The notes under the pieces: generated by a model
What the model saw: only the letters and a program-made list of their open reading frames with translations
The model's database searches: none
What the model was told of the DNA's origin: nothing
DNA from: Ferruginibacter sp.
Lineage (GTDB): Bacteria; Bacteroidota; Bacteroidia; Chitinophagales; Chitinophagaceae
Assembly (NCBI GenBank): GCA_013141435.1
Contig: JABFQZ010000003.1
Location: 124,001 to 188,000 of the forward strand
Direction of reading: 5' to 3'
Length of the DNA stretch: 64,000 nt
Shown: piece by piece, positions 54,698 through 63,624 of the stretch
Position numbering within the stretch: the stretch's first letter is position 1
How the letters are laid out: every line of letters begins with the position of its first letter
Translations under genes and position numbers: made by a program

Positions 54698-56287
54698 TTA
54701 TTCTGCATCTTTTAACTCTCCTTCCATTTTGCTTACAACAGCAGTAGCAATACTATTGCCAATTACATTTGTTGCACTACGTCCCATATCTAAAAGTGGG
54801 TCTATACCCAAAAGTAATGCAAGCCCTGCTTCCGGAATGTTAAATGTAGCCAAAGTGCCTGCAATAACAACTAATGATGCCCTTGGTACACCTGCAATAC
54901 CTTTGCTAGTTAGCATTAACACTAAAAGCATACTTATTTGTGTAGCAATATCTAAATGTATGCCATAGCTTTGAGCAATAAATAACGAAGCAAAAGTCAT
55001 GTACATCATACTACCATCAAGGTTAAATGAGTAACCTAAAGGCAATACAAAGCTTACAATTTTATCTTTACAACCAAAACGCTCCAACTCTAGCATAGTT
55101 TTTGGAAAAGCGGCTTCGCTACTAGATGTACTAAAAGCAATAAGCGCAGGTTCTTTTACTCTTTTTATAAGATTAAAAACTCGTTTGCCAATAAATAAAA
55201 ACCCTGCAAAAATTAGCACAAGCCATAGTAAGCCCAATCCAAAATAAAATTCGCCAATAAATATAGAATATGTTTTTAAAATACCCATACCTTGTTTGGC
55301 TATAATAGCAGCCATAGCTCCAAAAACTGCTATTGGGGCAAAGTTCATTACATACGCTGTTATTTTTAAAATTATATGCGCCATTGCATCTAGTGCTCTT
55401 ACTACTGGTGCTGCAATATCGCCAAGGGCTGCAGCAGCTACGCCAAAGAAAAGTGCAAAAACTACTATTTGTAAAATTTCGTTTTTTGCCATAGCATCTA
55501 CTACACTTGCAGGAAAAACATGGTAGAAAAAATCTTTTACAGTAAGTGCTGCTTTATCTATACCAGAAGATGTGCCAGCATCGGGCAATGGTAAGTGCAT
55601 TGCATGCCCAGGTTGAAAAATATTTACCAAAATTAAACCAAGCAACAAACTTATTAATGATGCACTTATAAACCAAAGTAATGTTTTACCGCCAATACGC
55701 CCTACGGCACTAATATCACCTAATTTAGCTACTCCAACTACCAGTGTTGTAAAAACTAATGGGGCTACAATCATTTTTATTAGTCGAAGAAAAATATCGG
55801 CCATAATGGTAAACCAATCTAGTTTTTTATCTCGGGCTTTGGTTATTTCGGATTTTTTTGAGTTTATTAAATTACTTTGTTTTGCTAAAAATGTATAATC
55901 AGCGTTAACTGTATCTAGCAAATTAGATATAAGTATATCAATATGTTTTAAAGAATCTGACAACAATAATGAGTTAATTGCACCTTCATTTGTAGTATTT
56001 GAAACAACATTATCTGATACTAAAATTAGTTTATCATTGTTTTTTTTTGCTTTTTCGATATTTGTTTTTAAAATTTTTAGGCGGTTAAATTCATTGGTAT
56101 CCGAAGGTGTTTCAAATTTTTTCATTTTTAAATGCAAACTAGCTTGCTGCAATTCGGCATTGGCAATACTTCTATTTTCGCTACCTACATAATAAGTATT
56201 TAATAAAAAACCAACTATAATACCCAATACCAACCCAATACCTATATATAAAGTAAGTTTACTACGTTTTTGTGGGTGTACATGCAT
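54698..56287 (-). CDS. Dicarboxylate/glutamate:cation symporter (DAACS) with large insertion after TM1
   Basis: 529 aa against about 430 in the family. TM1 (TLYIGIGLVLGIIVGFLLNTYY) is followed by about 120 hydrophilic, coiled-coil-like residues (SENRSIANAELQQAS to KARDKKLDW), predicted periplasmic, before TM2. The transport core has FSTSSSEAAFPKTM (serine-rich hairpin) and GYSFNLDGSMMYM in place of the usual NMDGT. It imports glutamate, aspartate or C4-dicarboxylates with Na+ or H+. Confidence 0.92.
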   Translation of the reverse strand: MHVHPQKRSKLTLYIGIGLVLGIIVGFLLNTYYVGSENRSIANAELQQASLHLKMKKFETPSDTNEFNRLKILKTNIEKAKKNNDKLILVSDNVVSNTTNEGAINSLLLSDSLKHIDILISNLLDTVNADYTFLAKQSNLINSKKSEITKARDKKLDWFTIMADIFLRLIKMIVAPLVFTTLVVGVAKLGDISAVGRIGGKTLLWFISASLISLLLGLILVNIFQPGHAMHLPLPDAGTSSGIDKAALTVKDFFYHVFPASVVDAMAKNEILQIVVFALFFGVAAAALGDIAAPVVRALDAMAHIILKITAYVMNFAPIAVFGAMAAIIAKQGMGILKTYSIFIGEFYFGLGLLWLVLIFAGFLFIGKRVFNLIKRVKEPALIAFSTSSSEAAFPKTMLELERFGCKDKIVSFVLPLGYSFNLDGSMMYMTFASLFIAQSYGIHLDIATQISMLLVLMLTSKGIAGVPRASLVVIAGTLATFNIPEAGLALLLGIDPLLDMGRSATNVIGNSIATAVVSKMEGELKDAE

Positions 56288-56424
56288 AAAATATATTTAA
56301 GATTTGCAATATAGTATTTAATACTTGTTGAAAAAAACAAGCCTCAAATTTTGGATAGAATTACATTTATTAAAATTATTTGCTTAATTTCCCAAAATCA
56401 TTATCAACCAAACTAAAAAATTAT

Positions 56425-57909
56425 ATGAGTTTATTTGTAAAAAAACCAATGAGTGTATTATTAGCCGAAGCTAATGATAACGAAAAAGGATTGAAGAAAA
56501 CACTAAGTGCTGGCTCATTGGTAGCACTTGGTATTGGAGCTATAATTGGAGCCGGTTTATTTGTACGTACAGCTGCTGCAGCTGCACAAAGTGCTGGTCC
56601 ATCTGTAACTATCGGATTTATTGTTGCTGCAATTGGTTGTGCGCTTGCAGGGTTATGTTATGCAGAACTTTCATCCTCTATTCCAATTTCGGGTAGTGCT
56701 TATACATACACTTATGCAACAATGGGTGAACTTATGGCTTGGATAATAGGCTGGGATTTGGTGCTAGAATATGCTGTAGGTGCTGCTACAGTAGGTATAG
56801 CTTGGAGCGAATATTTGAATAATTTATTGGTAAATGTACTACATTGGAAAGCAATTGCTTATGAATGGTGTCATTCTCCTTTTCAACATTCAATACCAGA
56901 TGCTGCTGGAGTTGTACATAGTGGTATTTTAAATTTACCTGCATTTTTTATTGTTTCATTATTAAGTTTACTACTAATAAAAGGTACACAAGAGTCCGCA
57001 TTTGTTAATAGTATTATAGTAATTACAAAAGTTGCTATTGTTATAATGATTATTGTTTTAGGCTGGGGATTTGTAAACTCTGCAAACCTTACTCCTTATA
57101 TACCAGATCCAGCAGTTTACACCGACCATGCTGGTGTGAGTCATAGTTTTGGAGGAATAATGGGAATTTTGGGTGCAGCAGGAACAGTATTTTTTGCTTT
57201 TATTGGATTCGATGCAGTAAGTACTGCAGCACAAGAAACCAAAAACCCAAAAGTAGCAATGCCAATAGGGATTTTAGGTTCGTTGGCAGTTTGTACTATT
57301 TTGTATATATTATTTGCTCATGTACTTACTGGCATAGCCCCAGTAGAATTTTTTAGAAATGAAGGTGGAGAAGCATCGGTAGTAGCAGCAATAAATAAAT
57401 TTATGCCTGGATACGGTTGGTTGGCAAATTTGGTAACAGTAGCAATACTTGCAGGGTTTTCATCAGTTATTTTAGTAATGTTACTTGGGCAAAGCCGTGT
57501 ATTTTTTAGTATGAGTAACGATGGCTTGCTGCCAAAAGCTTTTAGCGACGTACACCCTAAATATAAAACTCCGTATAAAGCCAATTTATTTATATTAATA
57601 ATTGTAGGATTGTTTGCAGCCCTAATACCTGGTGATGTTGTAGGAGATATGACTAGTATTGGAACTTTGTTTGCATTTATGCTTGTTTGTATTGCTGTAA
57701 TTATTCTTCGCAAAACAGATCCAGATTTGCCTAGACAATTTAAAACACCTTTTGTACCATTAGTGCCAATTTTAGGTGTTTTGGTTTGCGGTGCAATGAT
57801 ATATGGTTTGGGTTGGACTAACTGGCTTCGCCTTATTGTTTGGTTAGCAATTGGTTTCGTAATTTATTTCGGTTATAGTAGAAAAAATAGTAAATTAAAT
57901 AATAAATAG
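56425..57909 (+). CDS. APC-family amino acid permease
   Basis: 494 aa from ATG 56425; the longer TTG frame from 56380 is not needed. 12 or more transmembrane helices, TM1 GIGAIIGAGLFVRTAAA (G-x-G-x-I-I-G-x-G), and FFAFIGFDAVSTAAQETKNP in TM6, typical of the cationic amino acid transporter branch (YfnA-like). The substrate is unproven. It is monocistronic, ending in a hairpin. Confidence 0.92.
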   Translation: MSLFVKKPMSVLLAEANDNEKGLKKTLSAGSLVALGIGAIIGAGLFVRTAAAAAQSAGPSVTIGFIVAAIGCALAGLCYAELSSSIPISGSAYTYTYATMGELMAWIIGWDLVLEYAVGAATVGIAWSEYLNNLLVNVLHWKAIAYEWCHSPFQHSIPDAAGVVHSGILNLPAFFIVSLLSLLLIKGTQESAFVNSIIVITKVAIVIMIIVLGWGFVNSANLTPYIPDPAVYTDHAGVSHSFGGIMGILGAAGTVFFAFIGFDAVSTAAQETKNPKVAMPIGILGSLAVCTILYILFAHVLTGIAPVEFFRNEGGEASVVAAINKFMPGYGWLANLVTVAILAGFSSVILVMLLGQSRVFFSMSNDGLLPKAFSDVHPKYKTPYKANLFILIIVGLFAALIPGDVVGDMTSIGTLFAFMLVCIAVIILRKTDPDLPRQFKTPFVPLVPILGVLVCGAMIYGLGWTNWLRLIVWLAIGFVIYFGYSRKNSKLNNK

Positions 57910-57937
57910 CCTAACTTTTTTCATGTTTTAGTTTACA

Positions 57938-57967
57938 AAATGCCTCAAAGAAATTTGGGGCATTTTT
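57938..57967 (+). terminator. Rho-independent terminator after the APC permease
   Basis: Stem of about 10 bp around ATGCC/GGCAT with an internal mismatch, then TTTTTG. Confidence 0.75.
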
Positions 57968-58203
57968 GTTGTTATAACATTATGGAAATTATATTGGTCC
58001 ACTATAATCGCTGTGTACTTAGTTATCGCTGCTTCGCTTTGTGAAATATTTAATCACATTGGTATTAGATATTAATTTAGCTTAAAAAAATATTTGTACA
58101 CGTATATATAACCAACAAAAGGTAGTAACATTTACAAAATAATAATGATTTTATACTATAAATACAGTATTTACTGCATTTCAATAATAGGGCATTTTTG
58201 CTC

Positions 58204-58234
58204 TTGTGTGTTTTGTTTTAACAAAATATCTTTG
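58204..58234 (+). promoter_or_regulatory. Consensus promoter with no downstream ORF
   Basis: TTG at 58204-58206, 20-base spacer, TATCTTTG at 58227-58234. It points into about 270 bases with no plus-strand ORF. Confidence 0.5.
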
Positions 58235-58239
58235 CCAAA

Positions 58240-58538
58240 GAAAAAAATATTTTACAAAACAGATAATAAAAAGAATAAATTTTCGTTTTATTATTAATAA
58301 CAAAATAGCAATACCTGAAAAGCCAAAAACCAATTTCCTGCTTATGCTGTAAAAAGCGATGATAGCAAAAAACTAAAGAGTCTAAACCTATAAAAAATTG
58401 TAAAAACAAAGAGCTCAATTCTAGAAAATATTTAGCTGACACAAAAACTCAAGCTTTAAAATCTTCTTGAAAAACCAATTTGAGTGTTTGTTTTGGTTAA
58501 AATGTAAAAACTTTTGCAATTCTTTGCAAAAGTTTTTT
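58240..58538 (+). ncRNA. Candidate non-coding RNA
   Basis: The stretch lies in the 630-base gap between the APC and SpoU methyltransferase genes; 57970-58200 of that gap shows nothing recognisable. From the predicted start to the terminator there are several local stems: 9 bp ATAATAAAA/TTTTATTAT near 58262-58293, 12 bp (one mismatch) ACAAAAACTCAA/TTGAGTGTTTGT near 58441-58492, and closing TTTTAC/GTAAAA plus AAAAC/GTTTT between the 5' and 3' ends. No tmRNA, RNase P or SRP hallmark was seen; a 6S-like RNA is possible. A 74-codon minus-strand ORF (58218-58442) is an alternative reading but looks like chance. Confidence 0.35.
58506..58538. terminator. Strong terminator, possibly bidirectional
   Basis: Perfect 14-bp stem (58506-58519 with 58524-58537), 4-nt loop, T tract. 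It follows the candidate RNA on plus and the methyltransferase gene on minus. Confidence 0.88.
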
Positions 58539-59282
58539 TTATGTAAGCTGATAAAGAATAATACCACTTGCTACTGCAGCATTTAAAGATTCGGCTGTAC
58601 CAATTTTTGCGATAGAAATTTTATGAGTAACCATATTCAAAACAGAAGTTGAAATACCTTTAGATTCGTTACCTATAATGATAAAACCTTCACTTATTTT
58701 TTGTGAATGTTTTATATCATTACCATCTAATACAGCTGCATAGCTTGCTATATTTTTGTTTTGCAATAATAAATTTGCAATATCGCCATACACTATATTT
58801 ACCCTGCCCAAACTAGCCATAGTACTTTGTACAACTTTTGGGTTATAGCAATCAGCTGTAGCTGGGCTACAAAAAATAGTTTCTACTCCAAACCAATCGG
58901 CATTTCTTATTATTGTACCAAGGTTTCCTGGGTCTTGTATATCATCTAATACAAGCGTAAGTTTATTAGCGATATTGATATTATTAGAATCTATTTTTTT
59001 TTGTAAAACAACCAACAAATTATTAGCAACTTTTAAAGCCGTTATTTTTTCTAGCTCATACTCTTCTATTATATTAATTTTGGCAGCATATTTGTTAGTA
59101 ATAGAACTATTCAAAATTGTATAACCATTTTTTGTACAGTAAATGGCATCACATTCAAAAATATTTGTTTCCAAAAACTCAGTTGCTACTTTTGGACCTT
59201 CGGCTATAAAAGCATTATGCTCATCTCTATATTTTTTTTGATGTAAACTTTGAATATATTTTACTGTAGATTTGCTTATCAT
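58539..59282 (-). CDS. TrmH/SpoU-family RNA methyltransferase
   Basis: 247 aa from the ATG at 59282 (MISKSTVKYIQSLHQKKYRDEHN). N-terminal substrate-binding domain, then the SPOUT knot: LVLDDIQDPGNLGTIIRNADWFGV (motif 1), FIIGNESKGIS (motif 2) and IGTAESLNAAVASGIILYQL (motif 3). It methylates the 2'-O of a ribose in 23S rRNA or tRNA; the exact target is unknown. It is divergent from the tamL-like gene with only 34 bases between start codons. Confidence 0.93.
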   Translation of the reverse strand: MISKSTVKYIQSLHQKKYRDEHNAFIAEGPKVATEFLETNIFECDAIYCTKNGYTILNSSITNKYAAKINIIEEYELEKITALKVANNLLVVLQKKIDSNNINIANKLTLVLDDIQDPGNLGTIIRNADWFGVETIFCSPATADCYNPKVVQSTMASLGRVNIVYGDIANLLLQNKNIASYAAVLDGNDIKHSQKISEGFIIIGNESKGISTSVLNMVTHKISIAKIGTAESLNAAVASGIILYQLT

Positions 59283-59316
59283 AATTAAAAAAATTACAGG
59301 CATTGCCTTTTACAAA

Positions 59317-61743
59317 ATGAAGCTTTTTCAAATAAAAAATATAATTTTTCTTTTATTCTTTTTTACTTCTTGTAATATTTATACAAAAATACCAAAGGAT
59401 AAACCATATTTGGTTGAAAATAAAATTGTACGTCAAAATTGGAAATTTGAGAAAGTAGAAAGTGCTGCTATAGAAACTAGATTGTACAATCAGTTAGACG
59501 ATAGCTCGAAAGTAACAACTATAGATAAGTTTTTATTTTTGAAGGTAACAAAAAAACCTAAAGTATTTGATACGTTATACGCTAATAATTCAGCATTAAA
59601 CATGCAAGCTTCTTTATTTCATTTGGGTTATTATAATGCAAATGTAAAATATGTAGTAGATACCGTTTCAAAAAATAAATTAGGTTTTGCATTAAAATTG
59701 AAAAGAATAAAAGTTAGATATTTCGTTTTGCCAGGCAAACCAACATTAATAGATACAGTTAGTTATCGTTTAAAAATTCCAGAATTGCAAGCAATAGCTT
59801 TAAATTCAAAACCTGTAGCATTATTATCTAAATACAATCAAATAAATAAAACCCAAAATACTGCTTCAAAAAATGCTGTAATTTCTGAAATAAACAGATT
59901 GGTAGATAGTTTTAGAAATAATGGTTACTATAAATTTACAACAGCCGAACTAAGAGTAAAAGGCGACAGCAGCATTGAGGCACTTACCAACACAAGCGAT
60001 GATCCATTTGAGCAATTAAATTCGTTGAATGAAGCGCAAAAGAAAAGAGATTCGCCTACCGTAAAGCTTGTAATTGTATTAAACACTCCTGTAGATACTT
60101 TTAAACTACATAAATATTATATAAATAAAATTAGTGTAATTTCCGATTATAATTCTGAAAATATTAATACCGACACAACCAATATTTTAAAAAGTGAAAC
60201 AAAAAATTTTACTCATTATTTTCATGAATATATTTTTAGTAATGCATTATTGGAAAGAAATATAACATTGCATAGTGGCGATGTATTTAGGCAAAATGAA
60301 TATTATAAAACTATAAATAATTTAACAAAATTAGGTGTTTGGCAAAGTGTAAATGTACGTATTGTAGACCCCTTTGGCTTGCAAGATAAAGTAGATATTT
60401 TTATTGAATTATTACCAAGCAAAAAATTAAGCAATGTAAATTCTTTAGAAGGTAGTTATGCCGCATCTTCCAGAACAGCTAGTGCATTAGTTGGCAATTT
60501 ATTAGGATTAGCTTTAAACCTATCTTTAGAAGATAGAAATGTGCACAAAGAAGCTATAAAAATGACTCATAATTTAAGGGGGAGTGTAGAGTTTAATACC
60601 CAACGAAACAGTGGTAGCAATAATCTAATAAATAGCACCGAAATAAGTTATGGTAATAATATAATAATTCCAAGGCTTATCTTTCCTTTTCAAAACAGTG
60701 TAGAAAAAAGAAAAATTACTTCTGGAGAATCTTTTATAAATTCTAATGTGTCTTATAGTAAAAGGTTGGGACTTTTTGATTTATATTCAGCAAATTTTAA
60801 TTTCGGATATTCATTATTAAATAAAAAACTAAATAAATTTATTTTTAAACCATTTTTTTTAGATTATAGTTTATTAACAGATACAACTAGCAAATTTCAT
60901 GATGCAATTGTATCAACCCCTGCCCTAAGCTATTCATACAATACTTCGTATGTTACTGGCATTTCATTAGGCTATAGTAGTATATTTAAAAATAATAAGC
61001 ACAAAAATAGTTTAGCAAAAGAAAGATCATTTAAAGTAAATTTTGAAGAGTCAGGTTTAACCTGGGGTGCAATTCCCATTATAAAAAAAGAAAAGAAAAA
61101 ATATATAAAATTTGATACAGAATATAAATATAAAATAACTTACAAAAAATCGGAATTAGCATTTAGAAATTTTATCGGTGTAGGTATTCCACTTTCTAAC
61201 AAAGCACTTACACTTCCATTTTTTAAACAATATTATGGTGGCGGTAGCAATAGTATGCGTGCATGGCCTATAAGAGGTATTGGTAGAGGCTCTGAACCAT
61301 TAAGTACCTCTAGTTTTAAGGATCGTACTGGAGATATACAATTAGAAATAAATGGAGAATTTAGGCACAATATTATTCCACTATTTTCTTGGTTAAAATT
61401 AAATGGTGCTATATTCTTAGATGCAGGAAATATTTGGAATATGAAAAACAATAATCCAACTGGAGGTATTGATGCTGCCAAATTTCAATTCAAAAATTTA
61501 TATAACGAATTAGGATTAAATGCAGGCTATGGTTTACGTTTTGATGCTACTTATGCGTTATTACGTCTCGATTTTGGTTTTAGATTTAAACGGCCAGAAA
61601 CGAGCAATGTAAATAATGGGTGGAAATCGCCTGACATTAGTTTTAAAGATGGATTTAAGAAAGTTTTTTCAGGTAAAACAGATTACAAAACATGGAGAAG
61701 CGAAAATTTTAATTTTACTATTGGCATTAATTATCCTTTTTAA
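59317..61743 (+). CDS. tamL: TamL-like lipoprotein, BamA/TamA-family outer membrane assembly protein
   Basis: 808 aa from ATG 59317; the frame upstream to 59272 overlaps the divergent methyltransferase gene. Lipoprotein signal peptide with lipobox TSC (FFFTSCN) and the Bacteroidota TamL start CNIYTKIPKDKPYLVENKI. POTRA-like repeats fill about residues 30-380 and a 16-stranded BamA-type barrel the rest, with the conserved QYYGGGSNSMRAWPIRGIG and the final FTIGINYPF. It inserts or helps assemble outer membrane proteins, with TamB elsewhere. Confidence 0.9.
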   Translation: MKLFQIKNIIFLLFFFTSCNIYTKIPKDKPYLVENKIVRQNWKFEKVESAAIETRLYNQLDDSSKVTTIDKFLFLKVTKKPKVFDTLYANNSALNMQASLFHLGYYNANVKYVVDTVSKNKLGFALKLKRIKVRYFVLPGKPTLIDTVSYRLKIPELQAIALNSKPVALLSKYNQINKTQNTASKNAVISEINRLVDSFRNNGYYKFTTAELRVKGDSSIEALTNTSDDPFEQLNSLNEAQKKRDSPTVKLVIVLNTPVDTFKLHKYYINKISVISDYNSENINTDTTNILKSETKNFTHYFHEYIFSNALLERNITLHSGDVFRQNEYYKTINNLTKLGVWQSVNVRIVDPFGLQDKVDIFIELLPSKKLSNVNSLEGSYAASSRTASALVGNLLGLALNLSLEDRNVHKEAIKMTHNLRGSVEFNTQRNSGSNNLINSTEISYGNNIIIPRLIFPFQNSVEKRKITSGESFINSNVSYSKRLGLFDLYSANFNFGYSLLNKKLNKFIFKPFFLDYSLLTDTTSKFHDAIVSTPALSYSYNTSYVTGISLGYSSIFKNNKHKNSLAKERSFKVNFEESGLTWGAIPIIKKEKKKYIKFDTEYKYKITYKKSELAFRNFIGVGIPLSNKALTLPFFKQYYGGGSNSMRAWPIRGIGRGSEPLSTSSFKDRTGDIQLEINGEFRHNIIPLFSWLKLNGAIFLDAGNIWNMKNNNPTGGIDAAKFQFKNLYNELGLNAGYGLRFDATYALLRLDFGFRFKRPETSNVNNGWKSPDISFKDGFKKVFSGKTDYKTWRSENFNFTIGINYPF

Positions 61744-61751
61744 AAAAGAAA

Positions 61752-62525
61752 TTATTGTTTTTGTAAATTCTCTAAAAATCCTTCAATACTTTCGGCATTA
61801 TTTACATCATAATCTCCAATTTTGGTACGGCGCAATTCGCTTAAATATGCACCACAACCCAATGCCTGCCCAATGTCATGTGCAAGGCTGCGAATATATG
61901 TACCAGTACCACAAAGCACTTTAAATTGAACTTGTGGTAATGTAATATTTACAATTTCAATACTATAAATATTTATTGTTCTTGCTTTCAGTTCTATTTC
62001 TTCTCCCCTACGTGCAAGCTCATACAAGGCTACACCATCTTTTTTTATGGCAGAATATATTGGTGGAAATTGTTGTATTTCGCCAATAAAATTTTGAGCA
62101 GCATTTACAATATCATCGTTTGTAATATACTCATATTCTTTAAAATTTTGAGGCGTACTTTCTTTATCGTAAGTAGGCGTAGTAGCGCCAAGGGTAAAAA
62201 TGCCAGTATATTCCTTAGGCTGAGCCATGTACTCATTTATTTTTTTTGTAAATTTACCAGTACAAATAATAAGAAGCCCTGTGGCTAATGGATCTAAAGT
62301 GCCAGCATGACCTACTTTTTTAATTTTTATAGAGTTTCTAATTTTGCGTACCGCATCAAAAGATGTCCAATGCAAAGGTTTATCTAACAATATTACCTTA
62401 CCTTCTTCAAAGGTTTTTCTCAATTCATCATTTATTTGTACTGTTGGTAATTTAACTTGTTGTAAGCCACCTAATTCAACTTCAATACTTTCTCTGTGTT
62501 TTTGTAAATAAGATCCTTTTGCCAA
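61752..62525 (-). CDS. truB: tRNA pseudouridine(55) synthase TruB
   Basis: 257 aa. The motif GHAGTLDPLATGLLIICTG carries the catalytic Asp; LDKPLHWTSFDAV precedes it and GTYIRSLAHDIG follows. It makes pseudouridine 55 in the tRNA T-loop. It is 19 bases downstream of aroC on the same strand and may be co-transcribed with it. Confidence 0.97.
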   Translation of the reverse strand: MAKGSYLQKHRESIEVELGGLQQVKLPTVQINDELRKTFEEGKVILLDKPLHWTSFDAVRKIRNSIKIKKVGHAGTLDPLATGLLIICTGKFTKKINEYMAQPKEYTGIFTLGATTPTYDKESTPQNFKEYEYITNDDIVNAAQNFIGEIQQFPPIYSAIKKDGVALYELARRGEEIELKARTINIYSIEIVNITLPQVQFKVLCGTGTYIRSLAHDIGQALGCGAYLSELRRTKIGDYDVNNAESIEGFLENLQKQ

Positions 62526-62544
62526 AATGCATCAATTTTTCAAA

Positions 62545-63549
62545 TTAAAATATACGTTCTACTTTTTGAGTCAACAATAATAAATCGGCTAAAACTATTG
62601 CTGTTACTGCTTCTAGCACTACAGGCACTCTCAATGCGATACATAAATCATGCCTGCCTTTTACCGAAAAGTTTTCTATACTTTCTGTTTCGCTATTATA
62701 AGTTTGTTGCATTTTTGGGGTAGATGAAGTAGGCTTTACTGCAATGCGAAATGTTAAATCGTTGCCATTGGTTATACCTCCAACTATGCCACCAGCATTG
62801 TTTGTAAGAGTTAAGCCTTCTTTATTTTGTATAGCATCGTTATGGGCTACTCCAAACATTTTTGCTGCGGCAAAGCCAGCTCCAAATTCAATTCCTTTTA
62901 CGGCAGGTATTGCAAATACGGCATGACTTATGAGTGATTCAGCCGAATCAAAAAAAGGTTCACCTAAACCAATAGGTAAGTTTTTTACAACACATTCTAC
63001 TATACCTCCAACACTATCTCCTGCTTGTATTGCTTTTGCTATTCCATTTTCAATATCGGTTTCTCCACCTACTTCTTTCAAATGTGCTTTGCAAACAATA
63101 TTTTTATTAACTTTTGCTAATATTTTTTTTGCAACCACACCAGCAGCTACCACACATACTGTTAATCTTCCACTAAAATGACCACCACCTCTATAATCTT
63201 CAAATCCACCAAATTTTTGTGAAGCAGTAAAATCTGCATGTCCTGGTCTTGGTATTGCTTTTTGTTTTTCGTAATCGCCACTTCGGGTATTGTTATTTTC
63301 AAAAATTATTGTAAGTGGAGCACCAGTTGTTTTATTATTAAAAACGCCTGTTAAAAAAATAGGTATATCTGCCTCTTTTCGTGGAGTAGTACCAACTTGT
63401 GTTCCTCCTTGCCTTCTGGTTATGTCTTCTAAAAAATCGTTCTCCGAAATATCAATACCAGCTGGGCATCCATCAATATTTATACCTACGGAAGGGCCAT
63501 GTGATTCGCCGAAAATAGTTATCCTAAATAGAGTTCCAAAACTGTTCAT
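62545..63549 (-). CDS. aroC: Chorismate synthase
   Basis: 334 aa, slightly short of the ~360 norm. It starts MNSFGTLFRITIFGESHGP. Motifs are GCPAGI, RRQGGTQVGTTPRKEAD, and RPGHADFTASQKFG, with YRGGGHFSGRLT and the C-terminal KGRHDLCIALRVPVV. FMN-dependent final step of the shikimate pathway; its product chorismate is the substrate of anthranilate synthase, of which TrpG at 3 kb is one part. It lies 75 bases after aroA. Confidence 0.97.
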   Translation of the reverse strand: MNSFGTLFRITIFGESHGPSVGINIDGCPAGIDISENDFLEDITRRQGGTQVGTTPRKEADIPIFLTGVFNNKTTGAPLTIIFENNNTRSGDYEKQKAIPRPGHADFTASQKFGGFEDYRGGGHFSGRLTVCVVAAGVVAKKILAKVNKNIVCKAHLKEVGGETDIENGIAKAIQAGDSVGGIVECVVKNLPIGLGEPFFDSAESLISHAVFAIPAVKGIEFGAGFAAAKMFGVAHNDAIQNKEGLTLTNNAGGIVGGITNGNDLTFRIAVKPTSSTPKMQQTYNSETESIENFSVKGRHDLCIALRVPVVLEAVTAIVLADLLLLTQKVERIF

Positions 63550-63624
63550 GTGGTAAAGTTATCTGATTTTCGTTAATCGTTAATTGATTTTTTGGGTAAC
63601 TTATTTCTCCGAAATATCCAACTG

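Noticed and set aside
58218-58442. 74-codon minus-strand ORF (GTG start) in the 58-kb gap
   Set aside because: Phe/Tyr/Leu-rich, no family resemblance, and it overlaps a consensus plus-strand promoter; likely chance in AT-rich DNA.
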